Source: Chlamydiae bacterium CG10_big_fil_rev_8_21_14_0_10_42_34
GTDB taxonomy: Bacteria > Chlamydiota > Chlamydiia > Chlamydiales > SM23-39
Length of the DNA: 64,000 nucleotides
Direction of reading: 5' to 3'
Assembly: GCA_002773795.1 (NCBI GenBank)
Contig: PFAD01000018.1
Span: 1,865 to 65,864 of the forward strand
The notes beneath the pieces were generated by a model, which saw only the letters and a program-made list of their open reading frames with translations, was not told the origin of the DNA and did not search any database. The translations under genes and the position numbers were made by a program. This document shows positions 9,508-17,888 of this stretch, piece after piece; position 1 is the first letter of the stretch; every line of letters begins with the position of its first letter.

Positions 9508-9804
9508 ATGGGAATTGATACTATCGAAACTAATTTTAAGTCTCTACAACAAGATGTAATTAATTTAAGAAATCATTGGAATATTAATTACACCTTGAAG
9601 TGTCTGGCTGCCCTTGCGCTAGCCGTAACGGGGGCTGTAATGATAATTTTTATTGGTGGAACTTTTGTCCCTACAGGGATCGGCCTCATGATCCTAGGAG
9701 GCTTTTGTTTTTTTCGTCAAATTCGGGACTGTCAACAGGCTGCTCGTACGGCAGAACTTGCAAATCAAGGAATTCGAAGGCTTTCTCAAGAACAAGCTTA
9801 TTAA
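9508..9804 (+). CDS. Small bilobed hydrophobic protein, Inc-like
   Basis: Unknown protein. AAGGA at 9498-9502 lies 5 bases before the ATG at 9508 and overlaps the alternative ATG at 9502, so the start is 9508 (98 residues, MGIDTIETNF). Residues about 32-75 form two closely spaced hydrophobic segments (LKCLAALALAVTGAVMIIFI and GIGLMILGGFCFF) with a short turn. The N-terminal segment and C-terminal tail are charged. This bilobed layout is the hallmark of chlamydial inclusion membrane (Inc) proteins delivered by type III secretion, but it is not proof. The gene stands alone between two genes of the opposite strand. Confidence 0.65.
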   Translation: MGIDTIETNFKSLQQDVINLRNHWNINYTLKCLAALALAVTGAVMIIFIGGTFVPTGIGLMILGGFCFFRQIRDCQQAARTAELANQGIRRLSQEQAY

Positions 9805-9815
9805 CCCGCTAGGCC

Positions 9816-12800
9816 TCACTCTATTTCAGAAAACATTTTCTCAAAAATTTGCAATAACTCATCTCGCGACAAGTAACTAATTTGATCTTCTTGGCCGATA
9901 ATATCTTCGAGCAGCCCTTTTTTCCTCTCAATCATTTCGTGGATGTGCTCTTCAATTGAATTTTTTGTTACCAATTTAAAGACTTGAACCCCCCGGTTTT
10001 GGCCAATTCGATGGACGCGGTCGGTTGCTTGATTTTCTTTAGCGGGGTTCCACCATCTGTCGTAATGGATCACAATGGAGCCTGCCGTAAGGTCGATTCC
10101 GACGCCCGCTGCGAGAAGCGAGGCGGTAAACACCTCACAATCTGGGTCTTCGCGGAATCTACGCAGCTGCTCAGGGCGATCGCGCGTTGAGCCTTTAATC
10201 GTGGCAAAGCCGATCCCCTTCTTCTTGAGGTAAGACTCAATGATGGATAACATTTCGAGGTATTGAGAAAAAATAACCACTTTTTGCCCGCTATCTCTTG
10301 CCTCGTATAACAGCTCGACAAATAGGTCCCATTTACCCGACTGGTGCGTTCGATAATTTTTTGAATCTTTTAAGACGAGCGCTGGATGATCGCAAATCTG
10401 CTTCAATGTCGAAAGGGCAGAAAAGACGTGGACAAAGGGAACGGGTTTTTCATTGTTTTTTAGATCTTGATAGATCGTATCTCGCATTTTAAATGCGACT
10501 TCCTTGTAGAGCTCTTTTTGCTCAGGGCTCATATCGCAATAGGCGATCTCTTCAATTTTTTCTGGCAAATCGGTGAGAACCTCACTTTTTTTGCGGCGTA
10601 AGACAAAAGGCTTTACGAGTTTTCCTAGAAGTGCTTTTTTTTCTGCATCTTGGTTTTTCTCAATTGGATTCGTAAAGACATCGCGAAAGATGGGATCGGG
10701 GGGCATATACGATGGGAGGACAATATCGATAAGTGATTTCAACTCGCGAAGTCTATTTTCAATTGGAGTCCCTGTTAAACCAAGGCGCATTTGGGCTCTA
10801 ATCGATCTAAGGGCTTTGTGTGTTTGTGATGCATAGTTTTTGGCGATTTGGATTTCATCAAAAATGGCTACTTCAAATTTATGCGCTTTGAGATTTTCTT
10901 TCCCTGTACGCAAGATCCCATAAGAGGTAAGGATCAAATCGTAATTTTCCTCAAAATTTTCCAAAGTTCTTTCAAGTCCATAATACGTACATACTCTGAT
11001 TTCAGGTAAAAACCGCTTTAAGAGCTCTTGCCAATGGTAGATCACGGACGTGGGACATACGACCAGATATTTATTTACCTTTTCATCATCTTCGTTGATG
11101 ACTGCGGCTAAAAGAGCCATTGTTTGGTGTGTTTTTCCAAGGCCCATGTCATCGCAAAGAAGACCAGACAAACCGTGGCAATAGAGGAACCAAAGCCAAC
11201 TTAATCCCTGCTCTTGGTAAGGGCGAAGAGTTGCTTTTAACCGAGAGACATCGAGAAGTCTACCCGCTTCAAATCGATTCAGTTCTTCTAAAAGCTTACG
11301 CGTTTCTAAATCGTGTGGCGGCTCTAGCTCTTCAAATGCATTGAGACGGATCCACTCCAAAGTATTTAGACGCAATAATTTTTTATTTCGATCGAGCCGT
11401 TTTTTTTGAAGTTGGCGAATCCAATTAAATCGGGGCTCTTTAAGATTAATCAGTCCAGCGTTTGAAAAAAGGTGCCGTTTTTTTTCTTGAAATGCGTCCC
11501 AAATTGAAAAGACATCGATGTGACCATTTTCTGTTGCATAAACAAGGTCGACAAACCACTCTTTGCCCCGCTTTCTTTTACTTGGGACAATCCGTCGAAT
11601 TTTTAGCTTTAGATTTTCGGCTCTTACAAGGCGTGGATCGACTTTGATTGTATAGGGTTTTAGGGGTTCGAGCTCATAAGAAAGAAAACTTAACTCTGCC
11701 GAGGGAGCAATGACAACGGGATGTTGATACTTTTCGGGAAGTCTTCCTGCAAGAGGGATATCAGAAAATCCTTTTCCCTCTATATAAACGTACTCACCAA
11801 AATGTTTTAACGTGCTTGGATCAACTCCTGGTGCATACTCCATCTGAGGCAATATCGCAATGAGCCCATCTTCATTGATTGTGATGTTTAAGCCCATTTT
11901 CCGGATCGGCATCTCAGGGTTATAAAAATGTTGGACCTGCTCTAAATCATCTTTATGAGAGGAGATGAACGAAGAAACTTCCTCTTTTGAAACCTTTTGT
12001 CCAGGATGTAAAGGGAGTCTTCCGCTCGCCTCTTTTTTCATATAGAAACCTTCTCCTTTAATGTAGACCCATTCATCAAAGTGATAGATTTCTTCATAAT
12101 CTTCGGGGAAATTCAACTCGGCATGAAAGAGGAGATCTCCTTCATTCGTGATTCGATAAGTGAGGTGAGATTCTAAACTTCCTAAGTGTGTCTTAAATCC
12201 AGGAAAGTTTTGGAGCCAAAGCCTGTGGCGGTTGATAAAATCTGCCACTTCCCCCTTTAGGATGATTTTTTCTTTACCCTCAAAAAGCCAGTTATCCAGA
12301 AGAAAAAATCCGTGATCTGGAAGATACACCCAAGGAGCAAAACAAGCGGCCCTCTCCCCTCTTAAATCTGCAGGCTCTAAAACGAAAAGCTCAATGTGCA
12401 AGTTTGCCTGACTATCAAAGTGCAGTTGGTACTGCCCTGCCCTTTTTTCGGAAAAAATGGGGAGAAAATGGGCTAGCGTTTTACTCGATTGATTGAGAAC
12501 CGACGCAATTTTTTCAAAAGGGATCTCATCTTGTGACAAAAGAAGATCAGACCTTCTACGATAAAACCCTTTTCCTTCAACATATTGCCAATCCCCAATA
12601 GGCACACCCGCTTCAGAAAGACGTTTTTGCTCCTTGTGCTCTATCTTCAAACACCGTTTGATTTCATCGTAATGAACATGTTGAATTAGCTCCTCTTCTG
12701 CTCCAAAAACTTTTAACGGTGAGTTAACAGTTGAAAGGGATGGAATGATCCAAGGCCAATTGACATCAGAAATATGAAACCAAATAGCAAGTCCCGGGAA

Positions 12801-13487
12801 CTGAAGGGTAATTTCATTTGGAATAGGCGCTCCCTTAAAGCTAATTTCATATCCTTTGCCACTATCTTCTAAAAACATAAGCCACTTGGCTAAATCCGAC
12901 CAAAACGAGAGATCAAAACTTAAGTTGTGACTCGCTTTTCCTTCTCGATAACGGACAATTTCTTCCGTGGGCAAGTTTGAAAACTTGATCGATGTCTCTT
13001 CTGTCTCCACTTGCCTTTTTGAAACGATAGACTCTAGCTTCTTTTTGGCTTTTACATTGAGCGCCTCGATAGAAAAAAAGGGGATTTTATCTTTTGACTC
13101 TACTGTATATTTCCCCTCGCCCTCTTTTTTCAAACAGCTTGTTTCATAGCCGTGTCTTTTACTTGCCATTTGAAACAATCGATTCCACAGTGAATTTTTA
13201 TAGCGGATGTGAAGAGGTTCATCAAACCCCTGAAAAATAGACAGATAGGCTGCAGACAAATGAGGACATCCAAAGCCCGATTCAGACAATTTGCAGCTGC
13301 AAAATGAATCGGTTATTTTCCCATCATCTTTCATCTGAATGAAAGGGAACTCTTTTTTTCTCCCTTTTTCTACTACTTCGTATTGATAGGTACCTCTGGA
13401 AAAAATTGGCTCACGAACAGATCCCCCTTTGATAAGATCTTGAGCTGCTATAAGATGCTCTTTGACAAATTCGGGCAGATGATCCAT
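9816..13487 (-). CDS. SNF2/Swi2-family ATPase with SWIM zinc finger
   Basis: A DNA-dependent ATPase of the RapA/SNF2 type that likely remodels protein-DNA complexes or aids transcription. In the 1223-residue protein a SWIM zinc finger (CSCKLSESGFGCPHL) lies at about 63-78. A long family-specific region reaches about 740. Helicase lobe 1 has Walker A DDMGLGKT near 778, motif II DEIQ near 877 and LTGTPIENR near 915. Lobe 2 has KVVIFSQYLEML, then AGVGIDLTAG and the motif VI region ATDRVHRIGQ. Chlamydiae commonly carry two such proteins. ATG start at 13487. Confidence 0.92.
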   Translation of the reverse strand: MDHLPEFVKEHLIAAQDLIKGGSVREPIFSRGTYQYEVVEKGRKKEFPFIQMKDDGKITDSFCSCKLSESGFGCPHLSAAYLSIFQGFDEPLHIRYKNSLWNRLFQMASKRHGYETSCLKKEGEGKYTVESKDKIPFFSIEALNVKAKKKLESIVSKRQVETEETSIKFSNLPTEEIVRYREGKASHNLSFDLSFWSDLAKWLMFLEDSGKGYEISFKGAPIPNEITLQFPGLAIWFHISDVNWPWIIPSLSTVNSPLKVFGAEEELIQHVHYDEIKRCLKIEHKEQKRLSEAGVPIGDWQYVEGKGFYRRRSDLLLSQDEIPFEKIASVLNQSSKTLAHFLPIFSEKRAGQYQLHFDSQANLHIELFVLEPADLRGERAACFAPWVYLPDHGFFLLDNWLFEGKEKIILKGEVADFINRHRLWLQNFPGFKTHLGSLESHLTYRITNEGDLLFHAELNFPEDYEEIYHFDEWVYIKGEGFYMKKEASGRLPLHPGQKVSKEEVSSFISSHKDDLEQVQHFYNPEMPIRKMGLNITINEDGLIAILPQMEYAPGVDPSTLKHFGEYVYIEGKGFSDIPLAGRLPEKYQHPVVIAPSAELSFLSYELEPLKPYTIKVDPRLVRAENLKLKIRRIVPSKRKRGKEWFVDLVYATENGHIDVFSIWDAFQEKKRHLFSNAGLINLKEPRFNWIRQLQKKRLDRNKKLLRLNTLEWIRLNAFEELEPPHDLETRKLLEELNRFEAGRLLDVSRLKATLRPYQEQGLSWLWFLYCHGLSGLLCDDMGLGKTHQTMALLAAVINEDDEKVNKYLVVCPTSVIYHWQELLKRFLPEIRVCTYYGLERTLENFEENYDLILTSYGILRTGKENLKAHKFEVAIFDEIQIAKNYASQTHKALRSIRAQMRLGLTGTPIENRLRELKSLIDIVLPSYMPPDPIFRDVFTNPIEKNQDAEKKALLGKLVKPFVLRRKKSEVLTDLPEKIEEIAYCDMSPEQKELYKEVAFKMRDTIYQDLKNNEKPVPFVHVFSALSTLKQICDHPALVLKDSKNYRTHQSGKWDLFVELLYEARDSGQKVVIFSQYLEMLSIIESYLKKKGIGFATIKGSTRDRPEQLRRFREDPDCEVFTASLLAAGVGIDLTAGSIVIHYDRWWNPAKENQATDRVHRIGQNRGVQVFKLVTKNSIEEHIHEMIERKKGLLEDIIGQEDQISYLSRDELLQIFEKMFSEIE

Positions 13488-13554
13488 GAGAAAAAAACCG
13501 TACCCATTTCATATGGGCCTTCCCCCCATTGTAACAACGAGCGCTGTTTCCTGT

Positions 13555-14667
13555 CTATGAAAGTACCGACTCAGGGGGGCTATATTCATACCCTAAATCA
13601 CTAGCTACAAAGGCATTTGTAACCTTTCCAAAATAAACATTTAACCCCATCATTAAATGTTTATCCTCTCTGAGGGCTTTTTTTACACCTAAATTTGCAA
13701 TTCTCAAAGCGTAGGGCAAGATTGCAATCGCAAGTCCTTGAGTAGAAGTCCTTGCGCAAGCAGCGGGCATATTTGCAACGCAGTAATGAACCACTCCATC
13801 AACTAAATATGTTGGCTCAGAGTGCGTTGTAGGCTTTGATGTTTCAATGCAGCCGCCTTGGTCAATTGCCACATCAACAACGACTGAGCCGGGTAGCATT
13901 TTTTTGATCATCTCGCGAGTGACAAGCTTTGGAGCCTTTTTTCCAGGGATTAAAACGGCGCCGACGACCAAATCGGCCTGTGTTACAGCCAGCTCTATTG
14001 CAGCAGGCGTTGAAAATAAGGTTTTTAAAGCTGGAGCATAAAGCTGGTCGAGCTCGCGTAACCTTGAGAGGTTCCTATCAAAGATCGTAACGTCAGCACC
14101 TAAGCCGAGCGCCATTCTCATCGCCTCTGTTCCGACAACACCGGCGCCTAAAACAACAACCTTGCCGGGTTTCACTCCAGGAATTCCTCCGAGAAGCACA
14201 CCTCTGCCTCCATTGATCATCTGCAGCGCTGCAGCTCCTGCTTGAACTGAGACGCGACCTGCAACTTCACTCATAGGAACTAAAAGTGGGAGCCGGCCTC
14301 TCTCGTCAGTTACGGTTTCAAAGGCAATTCCGATTACTTTACGATCGAGTAATTGCTTGGTTTGCTCAGGATCTGGGGCCAAATGCAGATAGCAAAAGAA
14401 AATTTGTCCCTCGTGCATGAGGGGAAACTCTGATTTTTGGGGCTCTTTTACCTTGATGATCATCTCATTTTGGTAAATCTCTTGAGCAGAAGCTAAAATT
14501 TTTGCTCCCGCTTTTTCATACATTTGATCTGTAAAGCCAATCTTAGCGCCAGCATCTTTTTGGATGAAAACTTGATGCCCCGCATCGACAAGAGCTTTCG
14601 TTGTTTCTGGAGTTACGCCGACGCGAAACTCATCCTTTTTAACCTCTTTTGGAATCCCAATCTTCAT
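13555..14667 (-). CDS. ald: Alanine dehydrogenase
   Basis: Converts L-alanine and NAD+ to pyruvate, ammonia and NADH, linking amino acid use to energy metabolism. At about 370 residues it is the usual length. Family features are MKIGIPKEVKKDEFRVG at the N-terminus, catalytic His in CYLHLAPD, the NAD-binding stretch VVLGAGVVGTEAM near 170-182, and VVDVAIDQGGCIETS with the catalytic Asp. The frame opens at 14676 with MLS, but AAGGGGAG touches that ATG and sits 9 bases before the one at 14667, so I choose 14667. To my knowledge the gene is absent from Chlamydia itself. Confidence 0.93.
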   Translation of the reverse strand: MKIGIPKEVKKDEFRVGVTPETTKALVDAGHQVFIQKDAGAKIGFTDQMYEKAGAKILASAQEIYQNEMIIKVKEPQKSEFPLMHEGQIFFCYLHLAPDPEQTKQLLDRKVIGIAFETVTDERGRLPLLVPMSEVAGRVSVQAGAAALQMINGGRGVLLGGIPGVKPGKVVVLGAGVVGTEAMRMALGLGADVTIFDRNLSRLRELDQLYAPALKTLFSTPAAIELAVTQADLVVGAVLIPGKKAPKLVTREMIKKMLPGSVVVDVAIDQGGCIETSKPTTHSEPTYLVDGVVHYCVANMPAACARTSTQGLAIAILPYALRIANLGVKKALREDKHLMMGLNVYFGKVTNAFVASDLGYEYSPPESVLS

Positions 14668-14729
14668 TGACAACATCTCCCCTTAGAAAAACATGTACCA
14701 GTTTTACTTGAAATAGCATACTGAAAAAT

Positions 14730-15216
14730 ATGGGACCTTCTCACAAAAGAACCTTAGCTGTTGCGGGCATTGGCCTCGGCTTAATTATTCTTGGCATGCT
14801 CTGGTCTATAGCGAACACAGCTTTAGCATCGATTCAAAAGGATCTATCTGCCACTGTATTACAACTACAGTGGATGATGAATAGCTTCGGGAATGTTTGT
14901 AACGATGCAAGAGCTAGGGGCGATCCTCTCTCTCGCAATAGCAGGTGTGTTTTTTCGAGTTACTCTTTACAAAAAACTCGAGCCCAAAATGGAGAGTTTA
15001 AAGTCTTCTTTTGCCGCACTTGAGCAAGAAAATCTCCGATCGGTCCTTTCAAATCCAAAACTTGCAAGTGAAATGGGAGCAAGCTCTGAAATCATTACCT
15101 TCCTTGATAACGCTTTTTCTTCAGGCTATAAGGCGTCTTTCATCTTTGCTCTTGCAATGTGCGTGATCGCAATCTTCGCCACAAGGCTTATCCCTAAGAA
15201 AAAAGACGCCACATAA
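14730..15216 (+). pseudogene. Remnant of a DHA2-family (EmrB/QacA-type) MFS transporter
   Basis: Two out-of-frame pieces remain. Frame one from 14730 encodes MGPSHKRTLAVAGIGLGLII and continues to about 14885 with ALASIQKDLSATVLQLQWMM, the first transmembrane helix and following loop of 14-helix drug transporters. Frame two, from about 14885 to 15216, encodes TMQELGAILSLAIAGVFF and ends FALAMCVIAIFATRLIPKKK, matching the last helices of the same family. The middle of the gene, roughly 300 residues, is deleted and the join is frameshifted. It cannot make a transporter. The neighbours are ald and the APS kinase, both on the other strand. Confidence 0.75.
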
Positions 15217-15219
15217 AAT

Positions 15220-16185
15220 CTACTGTGCTTCTTTAAGGTTTTCTAAAAACTCAAAAACCCCAGGGCAAACAAAGTTTTTCCACTCTTCAGTTTCAAGATC
15301 AAAACCTTTTCGAATCGCTGTCCCCGAAATACTTGCTGTATCTGGATCGACATCGATCATTCTAGGTAAATACCCGACATCTCTTCCCCAGTTTACCGAA
15401 TCGATATCTGGTATGATTTTCACGCTCGCCTTGATATTCATTGCTTTCATCGATGCCTCGACCATCTCTTTGCGTACCCTAGCAGACCATCTTTCCCCTT
15501 TGCGATCCCGAACAAAAATCATCACAGGTCGATCTGGGTTTTCAGCGATCACTTTTTCCATGATCTTAAAATGTCCCTTATGAAAGGGGGACCATCTTCC
15601 AATAAAAAGGGCATGCTGCAGATGGGGATGAACAAGACCTAATGCATTAAGAATTTGTCCCACTGATTCATCAAGAGCCTCAACATCTGTTCGACAAACC
15701 ACATCTGCATTTACGGGCTCTTCATAAGACTGACTGATTCCTGTAAAGTTTGGAATTTCGCCAGCAATTGCGCGGGCATAAAGGCCCTTTACATCGCGCT
15801 CAATGCAAGATTCAACAGGACAGTTAACAAACACCTCTAAGAACTTGTGCCCTGCCCCTTCAATTTCTTTGCGAGCATACTCTCTTACTTTCGCATTGGG
15901 AGAAATACATGAAACAATTACATAATCCACCGACTCTAAACAAAGCGTTGCCATATTCACAGTTCTTTCGATGTTTTTTTTCCGATCCTCAACGGAAAAT
16001 CCGAGATCGCTATTGATCGTTTTTCTCAAAACATCGCCATCGAGAACAACGCTTTCTGGAAATAGCGCATGAAATTCGTTGGCAATTGTTGTCTTTCCTG
16101 CAGAGGGGAGCCCCGTCAGCCAAATCACTGAACCCGCATGTAAATAGCTTGCAAAACAAGCAATAAAAACAAAAAACCTCAACAT
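15220..16185 (-). CDS. APS kinase fused to HxGH nucleotidyltransferase, with signal peptide
   Basis: The N-terminal domain is an adenylylsulfate kinase, which phosphorylates APS to PAPS, the universal sulfate donor. It has the P-loop GLPSAGKTT at 25-33, LDGDVLR at 48-54, and KGLYARAIAGEIPNFTG at 133-149. The C-terminal domain from about 190 is an HxGH-superfamily nucleotidyltransferase, closest by eye to NadM-like enzymes: GRWSPFHKGHF (HKGH 202-205) and ISGTAIR at 286-292. Before the kinase fold are 17 residues, MLRFFVFIACFASYLHA, with the charge, hydrophobic core and A-x-A-like end of a signal peptide; a cytosolic APS kinase does not need this. AAAGGTG lies just before the ATG. It is downstream of tpsB on the same strand, after 161 bases. 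Confidence 0.87.
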   Translation of the reverse strand: MLRFFVFIACFASYLHAGSVIWLTGLPSAGKTTIANEFHALFPESVVLDGDVLRKTINSDLGFSVEDRKKNIERTVNMATLCLESVDYVIVSCISPNAKVREYARKEIEGAGHKFLEVFVNCPVESCIERDVKGLYARAIAGEIPNFTGISQSYEEPVNADVVCRTDVEALDESVGQILNALGLVHPHLQHALFIGRWSPFHKGHFKIMEKVIAENPDRPVMIFVRDRKGERWSARVRKEMVEASMKAMNIKASVKIIPDIDSVNWGRDVGYLPRMIDVDPDTASISGTAIRKGFDLETEEWKNFVCPGVFEFLENLKEAQ

Positions 16186-16346
16186 ATGTCACCTTTTTTT
16201 GATAAATTTTGGGCGCAGATGTTAAGGAAAAATCAAAATATCAATCAACCAAATTTTTTAAATTGCACAGTGCTTCGCAGACTTCCCCATATGGAAAAAC
16301 AGGTTCTGCTGACACAACATGTTATTAACAGAAAAGTGAAAAAGAA

Positions 16347-17885
16347 CTAATAACTAACAGCCATATTCACATGAAATCTCCCTAAATCAATGTCTTGATA
16401 AAGGTGGCGAAGCTGCACTCCATAATCTGCATTCAATGAAATAAAAGTAGAAAATTGATATTTGGCCCCGAAACCTACGCTCCAAAGGTACTGACTTTTC
16501 TGAGCAAGATCTTGCACTTGATAGTTGAATCCAAAACCAAAATCTGAAAAAGCGAGTAGAATTAATCGATCCTGTTTAAAAATGGACATTTTAAGAGGAG
16601 CTATTTCTGCATTAATACAAATTGCATTATCGGCGTTAAATCGCCTTTCTGTGTAGCCTCGAACAGTCCCGATTCCTCCAAGACCAAACTGCTCACTAGG
16701 CAAAAGAGGCCCAGTAGCGCACTGAGCCCTTAGAGTCCATGAGAAAAAGTCCGCTTTTCCATAACTATCGTTAAGCAAGATTTTCCCATATCCATATAAA
16801 ACAGAGCTTTGAGGACGCAACTGACTGTACTTTTTCTCACTTTGATTTGGCAAAATTTGAGCAGGAGAAATAAATAATTCAATGTTTGCAACAAACTTTC
16901 TCTTCCAAAGATAACCAAAATATAATTGAGAAAGATTAACCTGATGCGATGAGACAACATTCGCGGGCGATTTTTCTATATAAAATACATTGCTGTTGAG
17001 ATTCTTATAATCAACTCCAAGGGTCACGGCCTGTTTTGTTTCAGCGAATAAGGGATAAAACGGGATGGCGTAGCGCAAGGAAGCTTGAACGCTTATTGCT
17101 TCATGAAAAAAATCTTCAACATCAGGTTGCGTTACACTATACCCCCCACTCATCATCAACTCATGCTTCCAGGGGAGAAAAATCTGGTAGCTCCCATTAT
17201 GAGATGAAAATTGGTTCAGATCAGGGGACGCTCTATACTGATAAGTCATTACATCGTCCCTACCAAATGGCTTACCCCAAGTGTACCCTGCAAAAAGACG
17301 AGTCCTGTGAGTTAAATCGGTCCCTGTATTATCGGCCCCTGCAAAAGGGCGAAAAGAAAAACGATCTTTTATCAATAAATCAACATCGACGGTATCATCC
17401 ATTTCCCCTGGGGAGACTACTACCTCAGCGTAACGAAACGGATTGCGGTTCAACCACGCCACTTCATTTAAAATTTGAGATGATTGAAAGGATTCATTTT
17501 TTTTAGGGGCTAAGCGATTTTCATAAAACGCATCTTTTTCCCAACGATTTCCTTTTATCTCAAACGTTTCTACCGTAGGGACAGAAATACTAAGGAAAAT
17601 ATTCCCGGCGCTCACATCCTGCTTAGGATAAAATGCTTTTACAGCATAATCTCCCTGCTCATTTATACAAGCAAGCGCCATTTCTTTAATTAGATGCAGT
17701 GTCTTTTGAGAAATTTCTTTGCCAATGAATTCTTGCAGCCTTTTTTTACTTTTAGCGCTCAACAAATCAGATACCACACCCTCATGCCCCTCTACAGAAC
17801 TACCCGTTTTGGCTACAATCAGCGTGTTGATCGGCACAGAAAAAAGTGAAGCGTAACTACATACTAAGAAAAAATATTTTTTCAA
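16347..17885 (-). CDS. Two-partner secretion outer-membrane transporter, TpsB/FhaC family
   Basis: An Omp85-superfamily barrel that exports the partner TpsA protein across the outer membrane. It has 512 residues: signal peptide MKKYFFLVCSYASLFSVP, a POTRA-type region at about 105-175 (VETFEIKGNRWEKDAFYENR), then a barrel. The conserved L6-loop motif appears as GGIGTVRGYTERRF, and the last strand ends FHVNMAVSY with a terminal aromatic. The start is a TTG at 17885, supported by AGGAAA about 8 bases upstream. No ATG fits. Only 3 bases separate it from the tpsA stop, so the two genes are co-transcribed. Confidence 0.92.
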   Translation of the reverse strand: MKKYFFLVCSYASLFSVPINTLIVAKTGSSVEGHEGVVSDLLSAKSKKRLQEFIGKEISQKTLHLIKEMALACINEQGDYAVKAFYPKQDVSAGNIFLSISVPTVETFEIKGNRWEKDAFYENRLAPKKNESFQSSQILNEVAWLNRNPFRYAEVVVSPGEMDDTVDVDLLIKDRFSFRPFAGADNTGTDLTHRTRLFAGYTWGKPFGRDDVMTYQYRASPDLNQFSSHNGSYQIFLPWKHELMMSGGYSVTQPDVEDFFHEAISVQASLRYAIPFYPLFAETKQAVTLGVDYKNLNSNVFYIEKSPANVVSSHQVNLSQLYFGYLWKRKFVANIELFISPAQILPNQSEKKYSQLRPQSSVLYGYGKILLNDSYGKADFFSWTLRAQCATGPLLPSEQFGLGGIGTVRGYTERRFNADNAICINAEIAPLKMSIFKQDRLILLAFSDFGFGFNYQVQDLAQKSQYLWSVGFGAKYQFSTFISLNADYGVQLRHLYQDIDLGRFHVNMAVSY

Positions 17886-17888
17886 GAT

